Of a stretch of DNA of 64,000 nucleotides, positions 32,345 to 43,900 are shown in pieces; the stretch's first letter is position 1; every line of letters starts with the position of its first letter. Where the stretch lies: contig NC_090444.1 of the NCBI RefSeq assembly GCF_031143425.1, positions 62,181,533-62,245,532 of the forward strand, read 5' to 3'. The position numbers were made by a program, and so were the translations under genes. The DNA is from Pleurodeles waltl. Its lineage: Eukaryota; Chordata; Amphibia; Caudata; Salamandridae. Under the pieces are notes generated by a model that was given only the letters and a program-made list of their open reading frames with translations, made no database searches and was not told where the DNA came from.

Positions 32345-32461
32345 TAAACACCCACTAAGGCATGGATACGGTAATCCAGGAAAGATGTCACTCTCCTTCA
32401 TCACAAAGGAGAATAAAATCTTTCCTGGATTACCGTATCCCTGCCTGAGTGGGTGCTTTAT
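32345..32461. repeat. Inverted repeat of about 40-bp arms
   Basis: The left arm (GGATACGGTAATCCAGGAAA at about 32364-32383) is the reverse complement of the right arm (TTTCCTGGATTACCGTATCC at about 32421-32440), and pairing extends outward to AAACACCCAC/GTGGGTGCTTT. The loop is about 35 bp. It may be a small MITE. No clear target duplication was found. Confidence 0.8.
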
Positions 32462-32561
32462 ACTTTTTTGGACTTATAATTTTAGACCGGAGTGCTCATC
32501 TGTCCTGCACCCCACCCCTCTTCTGGAGCAGTGGTCCATAACAAGCTGGACTGTGAGTTGT

Positions 32562-32562
32562 A

Positions 32563-32618
<56 letters not shown>
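32562..32618. repeat. (TA)n microsatellite
   Basis: A pure TA run of over 50 bp. Confidence 0.95.
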
Positions 32619-32620
<2 letters not shown>

Positions 32621-33222
32621 GCCACAAGTTCTCTTGCAGTTGCAGCTTGCGTCCTGAAAGCAATGCACATACTTCAACTGATGCGTTTCATCTGTAGCTT
32701 TTAGGCAGCAATAAAAAAGTCAAGTAACTCTGAGTTTTCTCTAGTGGCAGTTTTGATGCCATAAAGTAGCACATAACATTTATATGCCTACTGCAAAGAT
32801 CAAATCTGTATTTTATGTAAATAGCTCAGTGGATGAGTAAAGCCAGCCATTACCTGCGCTATAATACAAATGAAATGTATGTGCAGGGTGGAGGGCGGCT
32901 ATGGAGAGATGAAGGGCACTTTTGCTGGGTGGTAGTGAGGGAATCGGAGGAGGTAATGGCAGTGGGAGAACTAATAATGATTGTTGGACAGGCGCTAGAG
33001 GCGCTAAAGACTCTGATGATTGGTGTGTGACAAGGTGAAGTAATAGTGTGTCTTTTTTTTTTTTTTTTTTGGGTGGCTGAGAGAACGTGCTGATTGAGGA
33101 AAGAAGCAATGGTAAGGTGACTGACCTTTACTGTTGCACGCATCACACAAACACCCGCCAACCATTTTGTGATAGTTTACGTAGTCTAGTGTTTTAGAGT
33201 GACAGTTTAGCCAGTAGCAGAG
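32619..33222. other. Unassigned DNA upstream of the piggyBac-like exon, with a poly-T tract
   Basis: No gene is supported. A T run of about 20 lies at 33051-33070. If the piggyBac reading is right, this is its 5' non-coding region. Confidence 0.4.
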
Positions 33223-36200
33223 ATGGCATCTCGTTGGATGACTGTTGCTCAAGCCCTCACTCGGTGTAGGAAGTTGGCTCTGTATGCACTATTTCAAAGT
33301 AAGGAATAGTATGCACAGAGTCCAAGGGTTCCCCTTAGAGGTAAGATAGTGGCAAAAAGAGATAATACTAATGCTCTATTTTGTGGTAGTGTAGTCGAGC
33401 AGTAGGCTTATCAAAGGAGTAGTGTTAAGCATTTGTTGTACATACACAAGCAATAAATGAGGAACACACACTCAGAGACAATTCCAGGCCAATAGCTTTT
33501 TGTATAGAAAAATATATTTTCTTAGTTTATTTTAAGAACCACAGGTTCAAATTTTACATGTAATACTTCAAATGAAAGGTATTGCAGGTAGGTACTTTAG
33601 GAACTTTGAATAATCAAAAAAGCATGTACACTTTTCAAATAAATCACATATAGCTATTTTAAAAGTAGACACTGCAATTTTCAACAGTTCCTGGGGGGAG
33701 TAAGAGTTAGTTAGTTTTTGCAGGTAAGTAAACCACCTACAGGGTTCATGTTTGGGTCCAAGGTAGCCCACTGTTGGGGGTTCAAAGCAACCCCAAAGTT
33801 ACCACACCAGCAGCTCAGGGCCGGTCAGGTGCAGAGGTCAAAGTGGTGCCCAAAACGCAAAGGCTTCAATGGAGAAGGGGGTGCCCTGGTTCCAGTCTGC
33901 CAGCAGGTAAGTACCCGCGTCTTCGGAGGGCAGACCAGGGGGGTTTTGTAGGGCACCGGGGGGGACACAAGTTAGCACAGGAAGTGCACCCTCAGCAGCA
34001 CGGGGGCGGCCGGGTGCAGTGTGCAAACACATGTCGGGTTTCTAATGAAATCAATGGGAGACCAAGGGGTCTCTTCAGCGATGCAGGCAGGCAAGGGGGG
34101 GGCTCCTCGGGGTAGCCACCACCTGGGCAAGGGAGAGGGCCTCCTGGGGGTCACTCCTGCACTGGAGTTCCGATCTTTCAGGTCCTGGGGGCTGCGTGTG
34201 CAGAGTCTTTACCAGGCGTCGGGATCTGGGAGTCAGGCAGTCGCGGTCAGGGGGAGCCTCGGGATTCTCTCTGCAGGTTTTGCTGTAGGGGCTCAGGGGG
34301 GACAACTCTGGTTACTCACGGTCTCGCAGTCGCCGGGGAGTCCTCCCTGAAGTGTTGTTTCTCCACAAGTCGAGCCGGGGGCGTCGGGTGCAGGGTAGCA
34401 AGTCTCACGCTTCCGGCGGGAGATACAGTTGTTTTAAAGTTGCTCCTTTGGAAACAAAGTTGCAGTCTTGGGTGAACAGGGCCACTGTCCTCAGGAGTTT
34501 CTTGGTCCTTCTAGAGCAGGGCAGTCCTCTGAGGATTCAGAGGTCGCTGGTCCCTGGGGAAAGCGTAGCTGGAGCAGTGTCTTTAGAAGGGAGGGAGACA
34601 AGCCGGTAGAGCTGGGGCCAAAGCAGTTGGTGTCTCCGTCTTCTCTGCAGGGTTTTTCAGCTTAGCAGTCCTCTTCTTCTTAGGTTGCAGGAATCTGAGT
34701 TCCTAGGTTCAGGGGAGCCCCTAAATACAGAATTTAGGGGTGTGTTTAGGTCTGGGAGGTCAGTAGCCAATGGCTACTAGCCCTGAGGGTGGCTACACCC
34801 TCTTTGTGCCTCCTCCAAAGGGGAGGGGGTCACATTCCTATCCCTATTGGGGGAATCCTCCATCTGCAAGATGGAGGATTTCTAAAAGTCAGAGTCACCT
34901 CAGCTCAGGTTGCCTTAGGGGCTGTCCTGACTGGCCAGTGACTCCTCCTTGTTTTTCTCATTATCTTCTCCGGCCTTGCCGCCCCGGAGGGGGCGGGCAA
35001 CTCCACTAGCTGGAGTGCCCTGTGGTGCTGTAACAAAGGGGGTGAGCCTTTGAGGCTCACCGCCAGGTGTTACAGTTCCTGCAGGGGGAGGTGTGAAGCA
35101 CCTCCACCCAGTACAGGCTTTGTTACTAGCCACAGAGTGACAAAGGCACTCTCCCCATGTGGCCAGCAACATGTCCCGAGTGTGGCAGGCTGCTAAAACC
35201 AGTCAGCCTACACGGGTAGTTGGTTAAGGTTTCAGGGGGCACCTCTAAGGTGCCGTCAGGGGTGTATGTTACAATAAAATGTACACTGGCATCAGTGTGC
35301 ATTTATTGTGCAGAGAAGTTTGATACCAAACTTCCCAGTTTTCAGTGTAGCCATTATGGTGCTATGGAGTTCGTGTTTGACAGACTCCCAGACCATATAC
35401 TCTTATGGCTACCCTGCACTTACAATGTCTAAGGTTTTGCTTAGACACTGTAGGGGAACAGTGCTCATGCACTGGTGCCCTCACCTATGGTATAGTGCAC
35501 CCTGCCTTAGGGCTGTAAGGCCTGCTAGAGGGGTGACTTATCTATACTGCATAGGCAGTGTGAGGTTGGCATGGCACCCTGAGGGGAGTGCCATGTCGAC
35601 TTACTCGTTTTGTCCTCACCAGCACACACAAGCTGGCAAGCAGTGTGTCTGTGCTGAGTGAGGGGTCCCCAGGGTGGCATAAGATATGCTGCAGCCCTTA
35701 GAGACCTTCCCTGGCATCAGGGCCCTTGGTACCAGGGGTACCAGTTACAAGGGACTTACCTGGATGCCAGGGTGTGCCAATTGTGGAAACAAAAGTACAG
35801 GTTAGGGAAAGAACACTGGTGCTGGGGCCTGGTTAGCAGGCCTCAGCACACTTTCAAATCAAAACTTAGCATCAGCAAAGGCAAAAAGTCAGGGGGTAAC
35901 CATGCCAAGGAGGCATTTCCTTACACTCGGGTTATAGAGGACAGCTCTGACATAGGATCAAAGACTGAGACATCAGATACTGAGACAGCATCTGAGGGAT
36001 AGGACAATGTCGCAGACTCTGGGAGTGATTTTTCAGTCGGAGGAGTCCCATTGGATAACTCCTCTTCCAGTGATTCTGAGGGAGGTGATGAAGACAGTCC
36101 TGCTGTCCCTTTGCAAGTCCAGTCTGTGCAGCGGGACAATCTCAGGTTAGCCCAACCCAGAGAGCAGGTGCATGCGGCGGCAAGCACGGAGAGTGTGCTC

Positions 36201-36240
36201 TCTTGGGAGCTCCCCAATTTAGTTCAGCCCCAAATTCCAC
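33223..36240 (+). pseudogene. piggyBac-like transposase N-terminal exon, split by a solo LTR
   Basis: An ATG at 33223 opens a frame MASRWMTVAQALTR that reaches the LTR at 33264. After the LTR and its duplicated bases, the frame resumes at 35931 with VIEDSSDIGSKTETSDTE. It continues through an acidic/serine stretch (NSSSSDSEGGDEDSP) to SWELPNLVQPQIPPPK at about 36205-36250. Removal of one target duplication keeps the frame. One TAG lies at 36000-36002. A Ser/Asp/Glu-rich N-terminus followed by such a PNLVQPQIPP block is what I would expect just before the catalytic domain of piggyBac-family transposases. The DDD catalytic domain is absent. The identity is inferred from this short match and from the TTAA-type ends around it. 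Confidence 0.55.
33260..35930. mobile_element. Solo LTR, 2.66 kb, with 5-bp target duplication CTCGG
   Basis: The LTR is 33265-35925. It begins TGTAGGAAGTTGGCTCTG and ends GGCATTTCCTTACA. CTCGG flanks it at 33260-33264 and 35926-35930. There is no internal region. Both ends match the reverse complement of the opposite ends of the LTR at 568-2711, for example GAGCCAGCTTCCTACA there against GAGCCAACTTCCTACA here. Open frames inside are not meaningful. It is GC-rich in the centre (33800-34700). Confidence 0.88.
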
Positions 36241-38912
36241 CGCCCAAATCATATTGTGGAGACATCCAAATTATCTTTCACAAAACAACGTGGTTTTGTA
36301 AAGCAGGCACCTACGTTTTTGGTCCTGGGCTTGGCGGCCATATAGGAAACCTACCAAACCCAGACATTTCTGAAAACAAGACACCCGGGGGAAGTCCATG
36401 GAGGTGTGGCTTGTGTGGATTTCCCATAGCTTTCTTACCCAGAATATCCTGCAAAGGTGAAATGTTGAATAAAAACTCTATTTTTTCTTGCATTTCTGAC
36501 ACACTAACTACAGGAATATGCTGGGATCCGCACAATTCCTACCACCCACTGTTTCCCCACCTGTCCTGATAAAACAGCTACCCCACTTGAGTGCCTGTAC
36601 CTAGTGCCTGCATCAGGAATGGTCACCCCAGGATCAACAGTTGCCCTCATGTAAGGACTAACATTGACCGTTGTGTGATCCATTCCTATCACAAGCGCTA
36701 GGCCTACCCACATAAGTGAGGTACAATTTTTTTCGGGATACTGGGGGGGAATGCTGGGTGGAAGGAAGTTTGTGGCTCCCATCAGATACCAGAACTTTCC
36801 ATCACCGAAATGTGCAGCAAAAGTATTTTTATCCCAGTTTTGAGGTTTGCAAAGGATTCTGGGTGACAGAACCAAGTGAGAGCCCCACAAGTCACCCCAT
36901 TCTAGATTCCCCTAAGGTGCCGGCTGAGCTAGAGGCCAAAATTCTCAGCTAGGCAACTGACAACACGTCAGTTTCCATTAGAAAAATCTCATGTGTCCAA
37001 TTTGTCTTTGGGGCATTTCCTGTCACGGCACTAGGCCTACCAACACAATTGAGGTACAATTGTTATCGGGAGACTTGGGAGAATGCAGGGTGGAAGGAAA
37101 TTTGTGGCTCCTCTCAGATTCCAGAAAATTTGATCACCGAAATGTGAGGAAAAAGTGTTTTTTTTGTTTGCCAAATATTGAGGTTTGCAAAGAATTACGG
37201 GTAACAGAACCTAGTGAGAGACCCATAAGTCACCCCATTCTGAATTTCCCTAGATATCTAGTTTTAAAAAATGTATAGGTTTGCTAGGTTTTCCTAGGTG
37301 CCGGCTGAGTTAGAGGCCAAAGACCGCAGCTAGGCACTTTGCAAAAAACACGTCCATTTTCATTGGAAAAATGTGATGGGTCCACGTTGTGTTTTGGGGA
37401 ATTTCCTTCCTGTGGCGCTAGGCCTACCCACACAAGTGAGGTACCATTTTTATCGGGAAACTTGGAGAAATGCTGTGTGGGAAGACGTCTGTGGCTCCTC
37501 TCAGATTCCAGAACTGTGCAACACCGAAATGTGAGGGACAAGTGTTTTATTTGCCACATTTTGAGGTTTGCAAAGGTTTTTGGGTAAGAGAACCTGGTGA
37601 GAGCCCCACAAGTCACCCTATCTGGATTTCCTTAGGTGTCTAGTTTTCAAAATGCACAGGTTTGCTAGGTTTCCCTAGGTGCCGGCTGAGCTAGAGGCCA
37701 AAATCTACAGCTAGGCACTTTGCAAAAAACATGTCAGATTTCAATGTAAAAATGTGATGTGACTATGTTGCGTTTCCAGTCGCGGGCAGTAGTCCAACCC
37801 ACACAAGTGAGATGCCATTTTTATCGGGAGACTTGGAAGAACACAGAATAGAAGAACAAGTGTTAATGCTCCTTGTCTTTCTCTACATTGATTCCTTCCA
37901 AATGTAAGACAGTGTGTAAAAAAGAAGTCTATTTGAGAAATACCCTGTAATTCACATGCCAGTATGGGGAGCCCAGAATTCAGAGATGTGCAAATAACCA
38001 CTGCTTCTCAACACCTTATCTTGTGCCCATTTTGGAAATACAAAGGTTTCCTTGATACCTATTCTTCACTCTTTTCATATTTCACCAAATGAATTGCTGT
38101 ATACTGGTATAGAATGAAAAAACATTGTAAGGTGCAGCTCATTTATTGGCTCTGGGTGCCTAGGATTCTTGATGAAGCTACAAGCACTATATAGCCCCAC
38201 AACCAGAAGAGTCCAGCAGACGTAACGGTATATTGCTTTAAAAAATATGACACCGCAGTAAAAGGTTACAGAGTAAAACGTGAAAAAATAGCTGTTTATT
38301 TTTCAGCTCAATTGCAATATTTTTTTATTTCAGCTGTTATTTTCTGAACAAAAACCTTGTAGGATCTACACAAATGACCCCTTGCTGAATTCAGAATGTT
38401 GTCTACTTTTCAGAAATGTTAAGCCTTTGGGATCCAGCATTGGTTTCACGCCCATTTCTGTCACTAACTGGAAGGAGGCTAAAAGCACAACAAATAGGAA
38501 AAATGGGGTAAGTCCCAGTAAAATGCCAAAACTGTGTTAAAAAATGTGTTTTTCTGAATCAAGTCTGCCTGTTCCCGAAAGCTGGAAAGATGGGGATTTT
38601 AGCACTGCAAGCCCTTTGTTGATGCCATTTTCAGGAACAAAAATGCAAGCCTTCTTCTGCAGTCCTTTTTTCCCATTTTGTTTTAAAAAACTAAATATTG
38701 GGTGTATTCAACTAATTTCTTGGTCTCCTTCAGGGGAATCCACAAACTCTGGGTACGTCTAGAATCCTAGGATGTTGGAAAAAAAGGACACAAATTTGGC
38801 GTGGGTAGATTCTGTAGACAAAACGTTATGAGGGCTTAAGCGCGAACTGCCCCAAATAGCCAAAAAAGGCCTGGTACCTGGGGGGGAAAAGGCCTGGCAG
38901 CAAAAGGGTTGA
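36241..38912. mobile_element. Putative right arm and right end of the piggyBac-like element, with internal repeats
   Basis: Non-coding. A marker resembling CTAGGCCTACCCACACAAGT occurs at about 36699, 37031, 37419 and, degenerate, 37790, giving units of about 335-386 bp. Each unit also holds GAGGTTTGCAAAG and GTGCCGGCTGAG. The end reads, on the minus strand, TTCAACCCTTTTGCTGCCAG (38893-38912). That resembles vertebrate piggyBac ends (TTAA followed by CCCTTTnnCTGCCA), with TTAA changed to TTCA or TTGA. The coding part between the N-terminal exon and this arm is missing. Confidence 0.6.
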
Positions 38913-39500
38913 ATACTGCAACACTTGAAAGTCTGCATTTATACAAAACAACTTTAACTCTCAATAGATTATCTTCCTTATTCATATATACCCTTTTTAT
39001 GCTATCAGGTATCTATATATTTATTTGTTTACTGCTACTGTGCAATAGAAAAAAACACTCTCTCCAATGCACTATTCTGTCTCACCCTAGATATCTCTCT
39101 CTACTCTATTGCCCATCCCAAACCTCATTCTACTACAATGATCTCTGAAGTAACCCTACTTAGACCTGTCCCTCCTCTGTCCCTCCTGGATCACCCCAAA
39201 CCTCAGTTTACCACTATGATCTCCCAAACAACCCTACTAAATCCTTCCCTCATGTATATCTCCTTTGCCTCACCCCAAACCTAATTTTACTAGTATGGTC
39301 TCCCTAATTCCTTTCTACAGATTGTTCCCTCATCCGTCTCTCCTTTTATTCATCCCAAACCTCATTTTATTACTATGATCTCCCAACAAACACTTTCTAG
39401 ATTCTTCCGTCTTCTATCCCTCCATTATTCTATTCAATCCAACTAAAGGCTCACATGTCCACTGCTTAAAGTAGTTCATATTTCCCTTTCGTAATCCACA
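38913..39500. other. Unassigned CT-rich DNA
   Basis: From 39000 to 39430 loose tandem-like text recurs (CATCCCAAACCTCATTTTAC, TATGATCTCCC) with a spacing of about 70-80 bp, suggesting an old, degraded minisatellite. No gene. Confidence 0.5.
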
Positions 39501-39514
39501 ACTAATACTTTTGG

Positions 39515-39595
39515 TAGCGCGATTCTCACTGAAAGGCGCTTTGATGCCTCGTCAGGGGTAGTAAGCGCTATATAAATACAATTGCAATTACAATT
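39515..39595. mobile_element. SINE or L2-like 3' tail
   Basis: AAAGGCGCTTTGATGCCTCG followed by TAAGCGCTATATAAATACAA and a CAATTG-type tail resembles the 3' end of L2 LINEs and the SINEs that share it. The body is not recognisable. Confidence 0.5.
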
Positions 39596-40345
39596 TCATG
39601 AAGTCTCATTACAGCTTCTGAGCAAACTGCTTTAGCCTTGTGTTGGTGGATGTAGCGTGATTGGTTGGCTTATGACAATCCATCTTTTCTCATTGGTGGC
39701 CTCAAATTCTGCAATGCCAAGGTTCTAACCTTTGGCAAGTGGAATGTTTCTCCTGGCTCAGTGCGAAACATATGTCCCAATGTCTCAATTTAGGCCTCAA
39801 AGCTTATTATGGACAATTCCAATGCTTACAGCGGGCTTTGGGGCAGCCTTTTGCTGATCATTGTTTGACTGTCTTGTCACTCTCATTTGCTTGATTTTTA
39901 CTTGACGGCTTTCCTTCCTCTTCCTGAGTTTTTCCCACTCCTGAAGCGTTGCTTTGATGACATCATCTTCACTGGAGGATTTGAATCCTTCCATTGCTCA
40001 CATTCTGAGAACTTTTTTGCCATCAGCACTCCAGGGAACACCTGTGTCTTCCTATTCTGCACCTTCTGTGACGCTTTCCCTCTCACATCCTCAAGATCTC
40101 TGTTGCATTATCCCCACCCATCTCATTTGTTGCTTCCCCCACCTCTCTGCCCTCCTCTGCTTTTTTGTCATTTCCTTCTCCCTGTTGTGTTCTTTTTCCA
40201 CACATTTCCCCCCATTTCCTCCACTGCTCCCCACACCCTAGTACTCTCGCCACTCAGTGGCATTTACTTTCTCCCCTCTCCCCACCCTCACCACCATTGC
40301 TCCCCTGCCCCTCTCCATCGCTTCTTTTAAAAAAAAAAAAAAAGA
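39596..40345. other. Unassigned, with a pyrimidine-rich tract and an A run
   Basis: A minus-strand frame at 39797-39994 encodes a charged peptide (EWEKLRKRKESRQVKIKQMR), and another frame lies at 39898-40086. Neither matches a family I know. The strand is CT-rich from about 40110 to 40325, and an A13 run follows at 40328-40341. Confidence 0.4.
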
Positions 40346-40764
40346 AATTGAGAGGCCCAAAAGCTGCCAAGCACTTTTTTTCAAATGCTCATTTAAATCA
40401 TTTAACTTATTTTTATTTACCCCTCCAAGATTGGTGTCTGCAATCATGGAATATTCATTTTTTTTAAATTGAGACTGCGTCAGGCAGTATGCAATCGCAT
40501 GCATGGTGATGCATGCACACATACATTATAATACTGGGTTGCCATAGCGTCATGAGGCATACGTGTGCATGCCTGGTGATGCCTACAAGCGTACACACCA
40601 TTACAGTTTATTTTCTTGTGGTGCACAGTATGAGGAGAACACATACTTTGCCCCTTTTGCTGATGCATTGGTAGGCAAATTGCAAGACCTGTTAACTTTA
40701 CCAGTGCTTGTTAGTTTGAGCAGATACTATATTGCTTAGCCACTCGTGTAGAGAAGGCACCAAG

Positions 40765-41100
40765 GGCCAAATTCATCAAGGTTTTGTGTCGCCCTTGCAC
40801 CATGCATGGGGGTGCAAGGGTGACTCAAAACCTAACTGAGTTTTATCAAGCCTCCTTGCGTGGTTTGATAAATCTAGAGTTATGCAAAACAGTGCAAATC
40901 GCTGCTTTGTATTACTCTGCAGTGGGGAGGCATTCCATGGGGGGAGTGAGGGTGTTTCCATGCATCCACCCATGAAATCTGACCCATTTCTAGGGTTATC
41001 AACACTGATAAGGCCATATGTATCAACACATTTTCCCATTGACACAGAATGGGTAAAACCCTTTGATACATCTGTCCCATAGACCTGGTAATGTGTCAGA
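40765..41100. mobile_element. Two small foldback elements
   Basis: A hairpin at about 40778-40835 pairs CGCCCTTGCACC with GGTGCAAGGG and AGGTTTTG with CAAAACCT. A second, at about 41010-41080, has ends GGCCATATGTATCAA and (inverted) GGACAGATGTATCAA. Both look like MITEs of the small palindromic kind. Target duplications are imperfect. Confidence 0.55.
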
Positions 41101-41214
41101 ATTGTATGCCTCCCCACCAGAGGCACAATAAAGAGAAATATGTTTATTTCTCCTTGTTGTTAGAGGAAAATGCCTTGTTGTAGTTCATTGATGGATCCTT
41201 CGTAGGTTATAAGG

Positions 41215-41432
41215 CATAGGTCCATTCAGCTTAGTTACAGGTCACAAGTCACGCCCCACCAGGAGCAGCATCCTTGCTGCTCAGCCCACTCTCACCAGCT
41301 GACATTCACCCACCAGGCACTCCTCAACATTCCAAGCCTCACACACACGGACTGAGCAGCAGGGAACTGGGCACTATGGAGAAGATGCTTAGCAACCGAT
41401 TACAAGTCACAACACATCTTACTCTTTTACAG
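41215..41432. repeat. Left member of a separated direct-repeat pair
   Basis: This segment and 43722-43900 share long stretches in the same orientation, for example CACCAGGAGCAGCATCCTTG and GCTGAGCAGCAGGGAA-like text, and both end near AAGTCACAACA. The left member has an extra segment of about 40 bp. They may be LTRs of a non-autonomous element or two copies of one repeat. Confidence 0.65.
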
Positions 41433-41737
41433 GAATTCAAAAAAAATAATTAAACAATCAACCAGTCCCATAAGTAATCATTCTCATTATTAAACATCAT
41501 ATCAAGGGACAAAAGATGAAAGAAAATGATCAATCAGTCTGATCAACATTAGACTCATAAAACATCAAGTGGTAAATACAATTTACTCCTACTCCACCCA
41601 GTGCACCCTTAGCCTCTTAAGAAGGACACACAACATTGGGGCGTAACACACATACCCCTTACATATTTGGGTGTAATACATATGCTTCTACATCCTTAAC
41701 CCCTTAGGAAGGAGACACCACATCAGCGCTTACAAAC

Positions 41738-42106
41738 GCATGGCAGAACTAGGGATTCTCATACCCTCCATAGCACATATGGCAGGACCAGGGATCTCTT
41801 ATACCATCTACTGCATGCATGGCAGGACCAGGGACCTCTCATACCATCTACTGCATGCATGGCATACCTTCTACAGCATGCATGGCAGGACCAGGGACTT
41901 CTCATACCCTCTACTGCATGCATGGCAGGACCTGGGACATCTCATACCCTCTACTGCATGCATTTGGCATGCCTTCTACAGCATGCATGGCAGGACCAGG
42001 GACTTCTCATACCATCTACTGCATGCATGGCAGGACCAAGGGACCTCTCATACCATCTACTGCATGCATGGCAGGACCAGGGACCTCTCATACCCTTTAC
42101 TGCATC
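41738..42106. repeat. Minisatellite, unit about 40 bp
   Basis: About eight units of the type ATGGCAGGACCAGGGACCTC followed by TCATACCATCTACTGCATGC, with two shortened units (about 41860-41881 and 41960-41986). The unit contains the palindrome GCATGC. Frames through it are repeat artefacts. Confidence 0.92.
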
Positions 42107-42404
42107 CACAAAAACACATGGAAGCACCAGGGACTTAATCACCCCCTAAAATGCACTTATATTGGGGAAACCTATTACACATTCCCCACAAGCACATTCT
42201 TTCACAGAACATGGGTAAGGGCTGATTATGAAGTCAGCAGATGGTTTACACTGTCCGCCTAACTTCCGACAGGGAGGTTGGCGTCATACTGGCTACCTCC
42301 CCTCTGGCCCCATTAAGAGTTTCCCATTAGCTCAGTGGGCGGAAACTGCCCACTGGCCTAGCAGTAAGCAGCCTACAACATTGTCTCCGGCTCGTAATCG
42401 AGCC

Positions 42405-42927
42405 AGCGGAAATGCTGTAGAGCACAGGGTGCACCAGCACCCTTGCAATGCTCACTGTCTGCCAAGCAGACAGTGAACATTGCGATGGTGCTGGCCAGGG
42501 CGGCCCCGGCACTGCCCATGCCAAGTGCGTGGGCAGTGTAGGGGCCCCCTCTGGCCCCCTGTCCCCGTTCTCCACCAGCATTTTCTTGACTGTGGCATTG
42601 CCATGAAACCGCTGGTGGAGAAGGGTGTTGTAATCCCCAAAACGGTGGATTGGTGAATGTTTGCATTGTTCAGCATTCCATCCATCATCTGTTCTATTTG
42701 CAGTAATCCCCAGGGCAGCACTGCTTGCAGCGCTGCCCTGGTGGATTAGGATCTCCGCCACCACCTCCAGACCGCCGGAATCTCTGATCCTGGTGGAACT
42801 GGCGGTTCCCTGGTGGCCCGACCATCAGGGTTGTAATGTGGTGGTCGGACCACCACATTGGTGGCAGTCCAACTGCCATCAGCGAGTCTGCTGGTCCAAT
42901 CACTGCCAGACTTGTAATGAGGCCCAT
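42405..42927. mobile_element. Degraded hairpin-chain MITE
   Basis: The order of palindromes recalls the MITEs in the retrovirus: CACTGTCTGCCAAGCAGACA with its complement at about 42452-42480, CTGCCCATGCCAAGTGCGTG at about 42513, then further small hairpins around 42835-42870 (GTGGTGG...CCACCAC). The right edge, inverted, reads GGGCCTCATTACAAGTCTGG. The left edge could not be fixed. Confidence 0.55.
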
Positions 42928-43721
42928 ACTGTCTAGTACTAAAAACACGGATGGATTAAACCCAGATCTGTGACCAGGGGTGAATGTATGATTGGTTACA
43001 CATTCCGTCCATCATTTGTGTTTGTTTTCTTTCATCACCCACAATGTAAGGAAAGTCAGGTTCTTGAAAAATAATTTCTTCACAGCCTCTCTACATCCTT
43101 AATAGGAGCTCTCTGTACATCCTTATAGGAGCGTCACGTGAAGAGAAAACTCCACCAAAGAGGGTGAACCATCCATTACTAGGTTGACTACAAAATGCCA
43201 TTTCCTCTTAAAATGAGGTTCCATGTGATTGTCCACAAATGCCCTGGGGGAGAGCGCTCCAACACACATGCACATATGGAAACACTTTCTGAACAGAACA
43301 TGCGATTTTGCACAGATGTGTGTTGTGTTCACTTCCTGCTTTCCGCAGTAGTGTGCGTTCCTGCCTTTGAGGTGCCGCGTCAGGAAGTCGCCTAAAGCGC
43401 ATGAATTCTACATGCCGGGAATGTTCCCAACAATATGCATTAGCCTCGCAGCTCCTGTGAACCCCTCTCACAGTTCCAACGTCCCGGTGTCAGGGGCAGC
43501 GGAACGGCAGCCTTGCGTCCGGGAAGATTTGCACCGCCTTACAATGGCTGCCCAGCATGCGCATCCTTAGCAACACTTTACTTAAAAACAAATTCATATA
43601 CTCCACGCCTCCCTTGGCAATGCTCGCGCCCCCAACAGTTAATCACATACCCGCGCCCCCTCACCGTTTCCCCTGAGGTGGGGGCCAAATTCTGGCATTT
43701 TTGCCCTTGTAAATGATAAGA
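42928..43721. other. Unassigned DNA
   Basis: No recognisable element, gene or RNA between the degraded MITE and the right direct repeat. Confidence 0.4.
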
Positions 43722-43900
43722 AATAGGTTTATTCAGCCTAGGTACAGGTTACAAGTAACTCCCCACCAGGAGCAGCATCCTTGCTGTTCAGCCCACTCAA
43801 CATTCCATGACCTCACACCCTCGGGCTGAGCAGCAGGGAATGGGAACTATGGAGGAGATGCAGGGCCACCGACGACAAGTCACAACATCCCTCTAAAGAT
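43722..43900. repeat. Right member of a separated direct-repeat pair
   Basis: Partner of 41215-41432 in the same orientation about 2.5 kb away. It lacks a segment of about 40 bp found in the left member. Confidence 0.65.

Noticed and set aside
34021..34350. 109-codon + strand frame and neighbours in 33700-35660
   Set aside because: They lie in the GC-rich centre of the solo LTR and show no domain or conservation.
41738..42106. Possible CRISPR array
   Set aside because: Units are directly adjacent, about 40 bp, without unique spacers, and the context is a vertebrate genome. It is a minisatellite.
41740..42262. Frames of 96-147 codons with a repeated peptide, possible repeat protein
   Set aside because: They come from a 40-bp minisatellite. 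All frames repeat, and there is no start context or flanking gene structure.
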